Origin: Omnitrophica WOR_2 bacterium RIFCSPHIGHO2_02_FULL_67_20
Lineage (GTDB): Bacteria > Omnitrophota > Gorgyraeia > Aquiviventales > Aquiviventaceae
Assembly: GCA_001805695.1 (NCBI GenBank)
Contig: MHGT01000032.1
Coordinates: 1-37,488 of the forward strand
DNA length: 37,488 bases
Direction: 5' to 3'
The notes beneath the pieces were generated by a model. The model worked only from the letters and a program-made list of their open reading frames with translations, was not told where the DNA came from and did not search any database. Position 1 is the stretch's first letter. Each line of letters begins with the position of its first letter. This document shows positions 30,201-36,967 of the stretch, piece by piece. Both the position numbers and the translations under genes were made by a program.

Positions 30201-32561
30201 CGGCTCCAGGGCGTGGAGGCGCACGTCAGCCGCCTCGAGGCCCAGCGCACCCAGCGCACCGCGCACGCCGACGAGCTGCGCCGCCGCAGCCAGGCCGCCT
30301 TCGACGAGCACGCCGCACTGCAGCGCGCCTGCGACGAACTCAGGCGCCGCCTGACGACGGCGCAGGAGCTGCACGACGCCGCGTCGGCCAGGCGCCATGA
30401 GCTGACCGGACGGCTCCACGAGCTGCGCGACCGGCTCGCGGGTGAGCGCGCCCGCGCGGCGCTGCTCGAAGACCTCTGGCACCGCTATGAAGGGTTTCCC
30501 GACACGGTGAAGACGCTCATGAGCCGGCAGGTGGACGGGCTCATCGGCCCGCTTGTGGATCTCGTGCAGCCCGCTCCCGGCTACGAAGAGGTCGTCGAGG
30601 CGGCCCTCGGGCCGCTCGGCGAGGCGCTGGTCGTGCGCGACCGCCGGGCGCTGTCCCGTTGCCGGGAGCTGCTGAATGAGCAGGGGCTGGAGGGCTGCCG
30701 CTTCCTCGTCCTCTCGGACTGCCCGCTCGCGCTGGCGATGGAGCCGGCCGGTTCGCAGGAGGGGGTCGCGGGCGCGGTGAAACAGTACGTGCGCGCCGAG
30801 CCCGAGTACCAGCCGCTGGTGGACTGGCTGCTCAACGACTCCTGGGTCATCGACGACATCCAGCGGCTGCTCGGCCAGGCCCGGCCGCCGCAGGGACGGC
30901 TGGTGAGCCAGCGCGGCGAGCGGTGGGACCGCCGCTCGTGGCGCTTCGGCCGGACCACCCGCGCCTCCGCCTCCAGCCGGTTTGGGCGCAAGCAGCGCTG
31001 GGAAGCGGGCCAGGCGGTACTTCAGGCCTTGGAAGAAGAGTTCCGTCGCGTCGAAGCCGACTCCCGCGAGGCGGAGCAGGCTTGGCAGGCGCGCCTGAGC
31101 GAGCAGGAGGCGGCGAAGGGACAGGCGGCCCACACAGCACCCGCTCTGCACAAGCTGGACGCGCAGGCGATGCAGCTTGCGCGCGAGCTGGAGCGGCTTG
31201 ACGAGGAGCAGCGCGCCTGCGAGCTGGAGGCGGGGGACCTGACGGCCCAGCGCGAGGAGCTGTGCCGCGAATCGGCGCAGACCGAGCGGGCAGTGCAGGA
31301 GGCGCAGGAGCGCCAGCGAATACTCGAGCGCGCGCTCGGCGATGCGCAGGCCGCGCGCGAATCCTCGGAACAGCGCCGCCAGCAGCTGCTCATCGCCCGC
31401 GCACAGGTCGAGTCCTCTCGGCAGTCGCTGACGGAGCGCCGCGACGCGCTGCGCGCTCGCCGCGCCGAGCTTGACGCGGACAAGGCCGGGCTGTTGCAAC
31501 AGCTCGAATCCAGGGTCGCCCGGCGGCAGGACGTCCTGCGGCGCTCCGAAGAGCTCAGCGGGCAGCTCGAGGAGCATCGCCAGGCGGTCCAGCGCCTCAC
31601 CGAGGAGCGGAGCCGGCTCGACGCCGAGGCGGAGGCCGTCAGCCAGACGCTCAACACCGAAGAGGCGACGCGGGACCAGCTCCTGCCGCATCTCTTGGCC
31701 GCGGAGCAGGAGCTCTCGACGCTGATGCGCCAGCTCCAGGAACAGGCCCAGCAGCTCTCCGAGCGGACGTACCGCCGCACCCACCTGGTCGAGCGGCTGC
31801 GGGAGCTCTATCAGATCGACCAGACCGCCATTGACGCGGAGCGCCAGGCCAACCCGCCGCCGCTCACCGACGAGCAGCGCGCCCAGGCGTCCGAGCAGGT
31901 CCAGAAGCTGCGGGCCAAGCTGGAGGGGATCGGTCCGGTGAGCCTGGGATCGGTGGAAGAGTACGACGAGCTCAAGCGCCGCCTCGACTTCCTCCAGACC
32001 CAGCAGCAGGACCTCGTCCAGGCGCGGGACGATCTCAAAACCTCCATCACGCAGATCAACCGCACCGCCCGCACCCAGTTCCGCGAGACGTTCGAGCGGA
32101 TCAAGCAGGAGTTCCAGCACTACTACACCCGGCTTTTCGACGGCGGTGAAGCGAACCTCATCCTCCTCGACGAGGAGGATGTGCTGGAGTCCGGCATCGA
32201 CATCGTCGCCCGCCCGCCGGGGAAGCGTCTCCAGAGCATCAGCCTCCTCTCCGGCGGCGAGCGGGCGATCACAGCCGTGGCACTCCTCTTCGCGCTCTTC
32301 AAGGTGCGGCCCTCCCCGTTCTGCATCCTGGATGAGATCGATGCGCCGCTCGATGAGGCCAACGTGGACCGCTTCACCCGCGTGCTCGAGGAGTTCCTCA
32401 CGCTCTCCCAGTTCATCCTCGTCACGCACAACAAGAAGACGATCACCAAAGCCGACTCGCTCTACGGGGTGACGATGGAAGAACCCGGCATCTCCAAGAT
32501 CCTCTCCGCCAAGCTCACCCCCAGCCGCCCGCCCAGCTCGACCGTCCCCGTCGCGGCCTGA
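27297..32561 (+). CDS. smc: Chromosome partition ATPase SMC, intein-containing precursor
   Basis: 1754 codons; removing the 561-residue intein leaves 1193 residues, a normal SMC length. Starts with MRVKKLEIFGFKSFAH. The Walker A motif GPNGSGK|S is split exactly between Lys37 and the Ser that becomes residue 599. After the intein come SNIVDSIRWVLGE, the first coiled coil (~720-1050), the hinge (~1057-1170, DGLIGPLVDLVQPAPGYE), the second coiled coil (~1190-1580), the ABC signature LLSGGERA (~1650) and Walker B FCILDEIDAPLDEAN (~1676-1690). SMC organises and segregates the chromosome with ScpA/ScpB. Without splicing the ATP site is destroyed, so this gene depends on intein activity. Confidence 0.97.
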   Translation: MRVKKLEIFGFKSFAHKTVIHFEPGVTAIVGPNGSGKCVHGDSRVVLADGRVVPIKELVEEALRDAGRIEDWDDGQATHDNPYGLRVLSLNPASLKVEPRPITAFIKRTAPAILYRIVTRTGRELVATGYHPLFTLDGGALKSLPADQLRLGMRIAIPRTLPVSGASDALDRAAIFSRFSRGDSVYVPHSPALEQWVNHISERGGGLAAVARRAGIERGHVSMVRQGQAVNAATVSRLQTWSQDGGDASVGTVLQASRGAKAAMTIPSRMTPALARFLGYCISEGQNTSANQVWFVNSDPALVEDFCRCAAETFGVRPRVLSYKPNAKDVLVFSHALCLYLEKAFGFAVGQLSAEKQAPDVVLGASEECVRAFLSALFEGDGHVAMKMRAGRTIAYVEYATASHRLADDVCLLLLRFGIVGRIATKRKAATNTRHRVVRTYYSVMIYGVEQLTRLAEVLEFRGEKRRALECLRLLNQSPNPNDDVVPGVTPLVNALVRQAGLSVKRLRKEHPTLAAYYEGRCEATRPGIRRVLDAVQRLGRGGPEVSTLCERLRLLAESDVYWDAIASIEPVRGTEWVYDLTVDGYHNFIANGMVVHNSNIVDSIRWVLGEHNPRDVRAPRLEDVIFNGTDKKAPLSMAEVHLTIANEQGLLPIAFTEVTITRRVYRSGESECFINQSPCRLKDIQELFLGTGLGGGTYAIIEQGHIDLILSSKPEERRIVFEEASGVAKYLAKKRETMRRLDEVEEHLVRIADIIAEVRRQVAALERAANKARQYKTQWEQLKQLELRLVVDELGSGQTRDQELETRVRALQAKRDELEAQKQTHVTSLEAANAAVSAIAGRLQELRTQAVTSASEVQQHDGQLALKTRWIEELAQQVQQAEAEAVQLRERTTQLDEQLARVGGAEAEVAAQLSAVEEQAHQGGGELAALEVVLQSALETLETAKAQLFDAASEASHQRNRLAGAASRLQGVEAHVSRLEAQRTQRTAHADELRRRSQAAFDEHAALQRACDELRRRLTTAQELHDAASARRHELTGRLHELRDRLAGERARAALLEDLWHRYEGFPDTVKTLMSRQVDGLIGPLVDLVQPAPGYEEVVEAALGPLGEALVVRDRRALSRCRELLNEQGLEGCRFLVLSDCPLALAMEPAGSQEGVAGAVKQYVRAEPEYQPLVDWLLNDSWVIDDIQRLLGQARPPQGRLVSQRGERWDRRSWRFGRTTRASASSRFGRKQRWEAGQAVLQALEEEFRRVEADSREAEQAWQARLSEQEAAKGQAAHTAPALHKLDAQAMQLARELERLDEEQRACELEAGDLTAQREELCRESAQTERAVQEAQERQRILERALGDAQAARESSEQRRQQLLIARAQVESSRQSLTERRDALRARRAELDADKAGLLQQLESRVARRQDVLRRSEELSGQLEEHRQAVQRLTEERSRLDAEAEAVSQTLNTEEATRDQLLPHLLAAEQELSTLMRQLQEQAQQLSERTYRRTHLVERLRELYQIDQTAIDAERQANPPPLTDEQRAQASEQVQKLRAKLEGIGPVSLGSVEEYDELKRRLDFLQTQQQDLVQARDDLKTSITQINRTARTQFRETFERIKQEFQHYYTRLFDGGEANLILLDEEDVLESGIDIVARPPGKRLQSISLLSGGERAITAVALLFALFKVRPSPFCILDEIDAPLDEANVDRFTRVLEEFLTLSQFILVTHNKKTITKADSLYGVTMEEPGISKILSAKLTPSRPPSSTVPVAA
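27408..29090 (+). mobile_element. LAGLIDADG intein in the SMC P-loop
   Basis: 561 residues from Cys38 to Asn598 of the precursor. Block A is CVHGDSRVVLADG; block B is RELVATGYHPLFT, with the Thr-x-x-His pattern. The two endonuclease motifs are LGYCISEG (~275-283) and LSALFEGDG (~374-383), both keeping the metal-binding acid. Block F is VYDLTVDGYHNFIANG and block G is VVHN followed by extein Ser. All splicing residues (Cys1, His in block B, penultimate His, terminal Asn, Ser+1) are present, so it should splice and its endonuclease could be active. Between Hint and endonuclease lies a helix-turn-helix-like stretch (~200-240). Base composition is slightly lower in GC than the exteins. Confidence 0.95.
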
Positions 32562-32563
32562 AT

Positions 32564-32584
32564 CGCAGATATCCGCAATCTGCG
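32564..32584. repeat. Small hairpin, CGCAGAT type
   Basis: CGCAGAT (32564-32570) and ATCTGCG (32578-32584) are perfectly inverted around ATCCGCA, three bases after the smc stop. It shares its core word with the array at 2873-2950 and could act as a weak terminator of smc, though no T tract follows. Confidence 0.6.
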
Positions 32585-32601
32585 GTAATCAGCGTCCTGG
32601 G

Positions 32602-32630
32602 TTGACCCCCTTTCCCCCGGAGGCTATACT
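32602..32630 (+). promoter_or_regulatory. ribBA promoter, predicted leaderless
   Basis: TTGACC at 32602-32607, 17 bases, TATACT at 32625-32630, and the ribBA ATG only eight bases further at 32639. No FMN riboswitch can fit in this space, and none is seen. Confidence 0.75.
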
Positions 32631-32638
32631 GATCTGCC

Positions 32639-33850
32639 ATGCCTGAGCCCGCGTTCCACCCCATTCCAGAAATCCTGGAAGAGATCCGCCAGGGGCGCCT
32701 CGTCATCGTCGTCGACGACGATGACCGCGAGAACGAGGGCGACCTCGTCATGGCGGCCGGCTTCGCCACCCCGGGGCACATCAACTTCATGGCCACTCAC
32801 GGCCGGGGGATCGTCTGCGTTCCGATGGAGGGCCGATCGCTCGACCGGCTGGGGCTCCATCCGATGGTCAGCCCCTCCGAGGATCCGATGAAGACGGCCT
32901 GGACCATCTCGGTCGACGCCAAGCGCGGGGTCACCACCGGCATTTCCGCCCACGACCGGGCCCATACGATCCAGGTGCTCGTCAACCCCGCCTCCGGAGC
33001 CGGCGACCTGTGCCGCCCCGGCCACGTCTTCCCGCTGCGCGCCAAGGAGGGCGGCGTCCTGCGCCGGGCGGGCCACACCGAGGCGGCGGTGGATCTGGCG
33101 CGCCTGGCGGGGCTTGCCCCGGCGGGCGTCATCTGCGAGATCATGCAGGACGACGGCTCGATGGCGCGCATCCCGGATCTCCTGGCCTTTGCCGAGCGGC
33201 ACCGGCTCAAGATCTGCACGATCGCCAGCCTCATCGAGTACCGCCGGCGCTTCGAGAAGCTGGTGACGCGCGTGACGACGACCAAGCTGCCGACTGAGCT
33301 CGGCGAGTTCTCGCTCGTGCTCTACGGCACCAGCATCGACGACCGCCAGCATGTGGCACTCGTCCGGGGGGCGGTGGATGACGGCCGGCCCTCACTCGTG
33401 CGCGTCCACTCGCAGTGCCTCACCGGCGACGTGTTCGGCAGCCGCCGGTGCGACTGCGGTCCGCAGCTGCGCCGGGCCATGGAGAAGATCGCCTCGGACG
33501 GCCGCGGCGTCATCCTCTACATCAATCAGGAGGGGCGGGGCATCGGCCTGGCGAACAAGCTGAAGGCGTACGCGCTCCAGGACCAGGGGATGGACACGGT
33601 CGAGGCGAACTTGGCGCTCGGCTTCCCGCCGGATTTGCGCGACTACGGCATCGGCGCGCAGATCCTGGTGGATTTGGGGCTGAAGGATCTCCGCCTGCTC
33701 ACCAACAACCCCAGGAAGATCGTCGGCCTGGAGGGGTACGGGCTGCGCGTGGTCGAGCGCGTGCCGATTGAAATCGGCGCGCATCCCGACAACGCGAAGT
33801 ACCTTGAGGCCAAGCGCGACAAGCTCGGCCACCTCCTCGATGCCGTCTAG
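32639..33850 (+). CDS. ribBA: Bifunctional DHBP synthase / GTP cyclohydrolase II
   Basis: 403 residues. The N-terminal half (1-205) makes 3,4-dihydroxy-2-butanone 4-phosphate from ribulose 5-phosphate and has VVDDDDRENEGDLV, THGRGIVCVPM, SAHDRAHTI and GHTEAAVDLARLAGL. The C-terminal half opens GTP to the first riboflavin intermediate and has the zinc cysteines in SQCLTGDVFGSRRCDC, INQEGRGIGL and LTNNPRKIVGLEGYGL. It feeds both branches of riboflavin synthesis and is followed by ribH. Transcription probably starts at the leaderless promoter just upstream. Confidence 0.97.
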   Translation: MPEPAFHPIPEILEEIRQGRLVIVVDDDDRENEGDLVMAAGFATPGHINFMATHGRGIVCVPMEGRSLDRLGLHPMVSPSEDPMKTAWTISVDAKRGVTTGISAHDRAHTIQVLVNPASGAGDLCRPGHVFPLRAKEGGVLRRAGHTEAAVDLARLAGLAPAGVICEIMQDDGSMARIPDLLAFAERHRLKICTIASLIEYRRRFEKLVTRVTTTKLPTELGEFSLVLYGTSIDDRQHVALVRGAVDDGRPSLVRVHSQCLTGDVFGSRRCDCGPQLRRAMEKIASDGRGVILYINQEGRGIGLANKLKAYALQDQGMDTVEANLALGFPPDLRDYGIGAQILVDLGLKDLRLLTNNPRKIVGLEGYGLRVVERVPIEIGAHPDNAKYLEAKRDKLGHLLDAV

Positions 33851-33880
33851 CCTCGGCGTTCCGCGTGCGCCGGTGGCGTG

Positions 33881-34384
33881 ATGCGGCGGATTGGGCCGGC
33901 CCGCCCCGCCCGCGTTGCGTCGCAACGCGAAGCCGGCGGGGCAAGGGGCAAGCGCTTCGTCATCCTCGCCTCGCAGTTCCACGAGCCGCTCAGCCGCGCC
34001 CTGATCGACGGCGCGGTCCGGACGCTGCGCCGCCACGGCGCCTCAACCGGCGCCATCCGCGTCGTGTGGGTGCCGGGGGCGTTTGAACTGCCTGTCGTCG
34101 CCGCCCGCCTCGTCCGACGCCGGCCCCACCCCCATGCGGTCATTGCGCTCGGCGCGCTCATCAAGGGCGGCACGCCGCAGTATGCGGTGCTGGCGAACGC
34201 GGTTGCCGCCGGGCTGACCGAAGTGTCGGTGCGGACAGGCGTGCCGGTGACCTTCGGGGTGATCGTCGCCAAGACGCTGGCGCAGGCGCGGGCGCGCGCC
34301 GGCGGGTCCAAGGGCAATCGGGGCGAAGAGGCGGCGCTCGCGGCCCTCGCCGTCCTGAAGCTGCTGAACGATTCACGCCTGTGA
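33881..34384 (+). CDS. ribH: 6,7-dimethyl-8-ribityllumazine synthase, divergent
   Basis: 167 residues from ATG 33881 (GTG 33878 directly before it is an alternative). It condenses the ribBA product with the pyrimidine from RibD. Family motifs are present: VVWVPGAFELPVVAARL, VIALGALIKGGTP, VPVTFGVIV and NRGEEAALAALAVLKLL. Two departures are clear. The catalytic-site His of the usual GxTPHF motif is Gln here (GGTPQY), and the normal FN near the substrate site is FH. The first ~25 residues are basic and not conserved. It lies between ribBA and nusB as in many bacteria, so I keep the assignment but flag the active site. Confidence 0.88.
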   Translation: MRRIGPARPARVASQREAGGARGKRFVILASQFHEPLSRALIDGAVRTLRRHGASTGAIRVVWVPGAFELPVVAARLVRRRPHPHAVIALGALIKGGTPQYAVLANAVAAGLTEVSVRTGVPVTFGVIVAKTLAQARARAGGSKGNRGEEAALAALAVLKLLNDSRL

Positions 34385-34388
34385 AATC

Positions 34389-34814
34389 ATGCGAAACCGG
34401 ACGAAGTCGAGAGAGTGCGCGCTGCAGATGCTCTACCAGGTGGACATCCGGCACGCCGACCCGAAACAGGTCATCGAGGAGTTCTGGCAGGCCGAGGCGC
34501 AGGTCGCCGACGACGTCAAGAGCTACGCAAACCAGCTCGTCGAGGGGACGCGCCAGCGCCTCACCGACATCGACGGAGTGATCAGCGCCCACGCCGACAA
34601 CTGGAACCTGAAGCGGATGGCGGTCATCGACCGGAACATTCTCCGGCTGGGGGCATTCGAGCTGCTCTACCTCGACGACGTGCCCGCCAAGGTGTGCATC
34701 AACGAGGCGATTGAGCTGGCCAAGCGATTCGGCGACACCGAGTCGGGCAAGTTCATCAACGGCATCCTTGATGCCATCTATAAGAAGCGACATGCCCCCA
34801 GCCAAGACCGCTGA
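34389..34814 (+). CDS. nusB: Transcription antitermination factor NusB
   Basis: 141 residues, all-helical. Binds boxA RNA with NusE (S10) in rRNA antitermination complexes. The N-terminal RNA-binding stretch is RTKSRECALQMLYQVDI, and the C-terminal family signature is MAVIDRNILRLGAFELLYLDDVPAKV, seen around residues 78-105, then NEAIELAKRFGDTESGKFINGIL. ATG 34389 lies four bases after the ribH stop. The ribH-nusB pair is a common arrangement. Confidence 0.95.
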   Translation: MRNRTKSRECALQMLYQVDIRHADPKQVIEEFWQAEAQVADDVKSYANQLVEGTRQRLTDIDGVISAHADNWNLKRMAVIDRNILRLGAFELLYLDDVPAKVCINEAIELAKRFGDTESGKFINGILDAIYKKRHAPSQDR

Positions 34815-35625
34815 CCTCCACCTCCACACGTTCTATTCCGACGGCACGGACGCCCCGGAGCGGGTCGTCGAGCTCGCCAAGGCCGCAGGCCTCTCGGCCA
34901 TCGCCATCACCGACCACGACAACACCGAGGCCTGCGCCGTGGCCGAGCCGGCGGCGCGCCGGGCCGGCATCGAGCTCATCCCCGGCATCGAGATGTCGGC
35001 CAGCGTCGAGGCCCAGGACGTGCACGTCCTGGGCCTCTTCCTGGACTTCGGCCACCCGCCGCTGGTGGCACACCTCACGGAGCAGCAGGCACGGCGGGTG
35101 CGCCGCGTGCATGAGATGGTCCGCCGCCTCTCGGAGGTCGGCGTCCGGATCAGCGCGGCGGAGGTCCTGGAGCTGGCAGCGCTCGGCACCGTCGGCCGCC
35201 CCCATGTGGCGCGCATCCTGCTCAAGCACGGCTACATCAGCTCGCTGCCCGAGGCGTTTTCCAAGTATCTCGGTCCCGACAACCCCGGCTTCGTGCCCGG
35301 CTCCCCAATGCCGCCGTCCCGGATCATCCGCCTCATCCTCGAGGCGGGCGGCGTGCCGGTGCTCGCCCATCCGGTGTACCTGAAAGGCGACGCGTTCATC
35401 GACGCCTTCACGCGGGACGGCTTGGCCGGGCTCGAGGTCTACCACTCCTCCCATACGCCCGAGCAGGTGCGCCACTACGAGGGGGTCGCCGACCGCCTGA
35501 AGCTGCTCAAGACCGGCGGCAGCGACTACCACGGCGAGTCGAAGGAAGGGCTGCCGGTCGGGGCCGTCACGATCCCCTACGAGCTGGTGGAGTCGCTCCG
35601 CCAATGGACGTCGAGAAACCGTTAA
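34792..35625 (+). CDS. PHP-domain phosphoesterase
   Basis: 277 residues from ATG 34792, overlapping nusB by 23 bases. A PHP fold with metal ligands in DLHLHTFYSDGT (His10, His12, Asp17), ITDHDN, GIEMS, GRPHVARIL, VLAHPV and GGSDYHG. The closest group is the YciV/RNase AM type, which removes nucleotides from 5' ends of RNA and hydrolyses 3',5'-nucleoside bisphosphate. Context next to nusB suggests an RNA-related role, but that is inference. The TAA stop is provided by the first unit of the CGTTAAGCC array. Confidence 0.88.
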   Translation: MPPAKTADLHLHTFYSDGTDAPERVVELAKAAGLSAIAITDHDNTEACAVAEPAARRAGIELIPGIEMSASVEAQDVHVLGLFLDFGHPPLVAHLTEQQARRVRRVHEMVRRLSEVGVRISAAEVLELAALGTVGRPHVARILLKHGYISSLPEAFSKYLGPDNPGFVPGSPMPPSRIIRLILEAGGVPVLAHPVYLKGDAFIDAFTRDGLAGLEVYHSSHTPEQVRHYEGVADRLKLLKTGGSDYHGESKEGLPVGAVTIPYELVESLRQWTSRNR

Positions 35626-35730
35626 GCCCGTTACGCCCGTTAAGCCCGTTGGCCCGTTACGCCCGTTGGCCTGTTGCAACGGGCTCAACCGGCATAACGG
35701 GCTTAACGGGCGCAACGGGGGCAACGGACG
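35620..35730. repeat. Inverted nonamer array, CGTTAAGCC / CAACGGGCT
   Basis: Six left units of eight or nine bases (CGTTAAGCC, CGTTACGCC, CGTTGGCC and repeats, 35620-35671) and a part unit are followed by six right units of exactly nine bases (CAACGGGCT type, 35677-35730). The arms are complementary over about 50 bases. It supplies the PHP stop codon and fills the gap to ribD. The frame of ribD is open across it because nine is a multiple of three. Confidence 0.85.
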
Positions 35731-35744
35731 TTGGCGAGCGTTGG

Positions 35745-36857
35745 ATGGACCTCGCCCTGCGCCTGGCGCGTCGCTCCGAGGGTGAGACGTCGCCCAACCC
35801 GCCGGTCGGCGCCGTCATCGTCAAGGGCGGCCGCCTCGTCGGCTGGGGCTGGCACCGGCGCGCGGGCGCTCCCCACGCGGAGGTCGACGCGCTCCGGCGC
35901 GCGGGCGCGCGCTCGCGCGGCGCCACACTCTATGTCACGCTGGAACCGTGCAACCACACCGGACGCACCGGCCCGTGCTGCGGCGCCATCCGCGCGGCAG
36001 GCATCGCGCGCGTGGTCATCGGCGCCAAGGATCCCAACCCCATGACGGACGGGCGCGGTATCGCGCGGCTGCGTCGGATGGGCGTGCGGGTGGCGACCGG
36101 CGTGCGCGCTCCCGAAGCCGAACGGCTCATCGAGCCGTTCCGCAAAGCGATGACGACCGGCCTGCCGTTCGTGGTGGCCAAGGCCGCGCAGAGCCTCGAT
36201 GGGAAGATCGCAACGTCCAGCGGCCAGTCGCGCTGGATCACGTCGGCGCCGGCCCGTCGGGCGGGCCACGCATGGCGCGCCAGGCTGGATGCGATCCTGG
36301 TCGGCATCGACACCGTGCTGACGGATAACCCGCTGTTGAGCGCCCGTTTCGGCCGCCGCCGCGCCGGTCGCCCCCTCAAGATTATCGTGGACAGCCGCCT
36401 CAGGACTCCGCCGTCGGCGCGGTGCCTGTCGTCCGCCTCGCCCGCGCCGACCCTCATCGCCACCTGCCTGCCGCGCCGCCTGGCGCAGCAGAGGCACTCG
36501 GCCGTCCGCGCCCTGGCGCGCCGAGGGGCCGAGGTCGTGGTATTGCCGGCACGCCGGGGACGGGTGCCGCTTGAGCGTCTCTTCCGGCTGCTGGTCCGGC
36601 GGGGGATTCACTCGGTGCTGATTGAGGGCGGCGGGGAGGTGTTGGCCGGGGCCCTGGCGGAGCGGCTCGTGGATCGGATCGCGTTTTTCGTAGCCCCCCT
36701 CCTCATCGGCGGCCGCGCCTCATCGAGCTCGGTCGGCGGAGCCGGCGCGCGCCGGCTCTCAGAGGCGGTCCGGCTGCAGCGCCTCGCGTGGTCCCGCGTC
36801 GGGCCGGATCTGTGCGTGGAGGCGGACGTCGTGTATCCAAAGCGTTCAGCCCGTTAG
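35745..36857 (+). CDS. ribD: Riboflavin-specific deaminase/reductase
   Basis: 370 residues from ATG 35745, where the homology (WMDLALRLARRSEG) begins; the open frame further up is the translated repeat array. The N-terminal deaminase (1-145) has NPPVGAVIVKGG, the zinc His-Ala-Glu in PHAEVDAL and the cysteines in LEPCNHTGRTGPCCGAI. The C-terminal reductase has AKAAQSLDGKIAT, SRWITS, AILVGIDTVLTDNPLL and a IEGGGEVLAGALAERLVD cofactor segment. It catalyses the two middle steps of the pyrimidine branch. The TAG stop lies in the left arm of the next array, so the last few residues are repeat-encoded. Confidence 0.95.
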   Translation: MDLALRLARRSEGETSPNPPVGAVIVKGGRLVGWGWHRRAGAPHAEVDALRRAGARSRGATLYVTLEPCNHTGRTGPCCGAIRAAGIARVVIGAKDPNPMTDGRGIARLRRMGVRVATGVRAPEAERLIEPFRKAMTTGLPFVVAKAAQSLDGKIATSSGQSRWITSAPARRAGHAWRARLDAILVGIDTVLTDNPLLSARFGRRRAGRPLKIIVDSRLRTPPSARCLSSASPAPTLIATCLPRRLAQQRHSAVRALARRGAEVVVLPARRGRVPLERLFRLLVRRGIHSVLIEGGGEVLAGALAERLVDRIAFFVAPLLIGGRASSSSVGGAGARRLSEAVRLQRLAWSRVGPDLCVEADVVYPKRSAR

Positions 36858-36962
36858 CCAGTTAGCCGGTTTGCCGGTTACTCAAGACATCCAACCGGCT
36901 TGACCGGCCAACGGGCTCAACGGACATAACGGGCTTAACGGGCTCAACCGGCCTAACGAACC
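36843..36962. repeat. Inverted array of 8-9 base units, CGTTAGCC / CAACGGGCT
   Basis: Left units CGTTCAGCC, CGTTAGCC, AGTTAGCC, GGTTTGCC (36843-36875 and a decayed fifth) and right units of CAACGGGCT/TAACGGGCT type (36893-36962), mostly period nine. Same unit family as 35620-35730. It contains the ribD stop codon and reaches to within five bases of the ribE start. Confidence 0.8.
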
Positions 36963-36967
36963 CAGCG

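Noticed and set aside
28962..32429. Very long open frame on the - strand opposite smc (over 1100 codons)
   Set aside because: Composition is repetitive Leu/Arg/Glu with no recognisable domain; it is the mirror of the coiled-coil codons of smc in GC-rich DNA.
32562..32638. FMN riboswitch before ribBA
   Set aside because: Only 77 bases are available, the predicted promoter occupies the last half, and no FMN-box pattern is present.
35604..35744. Earlier start for ribD
   Set aside because: The extra residues are the translated nonamer array and have no counterpart in RibD; open only because the period is a multiple of three.
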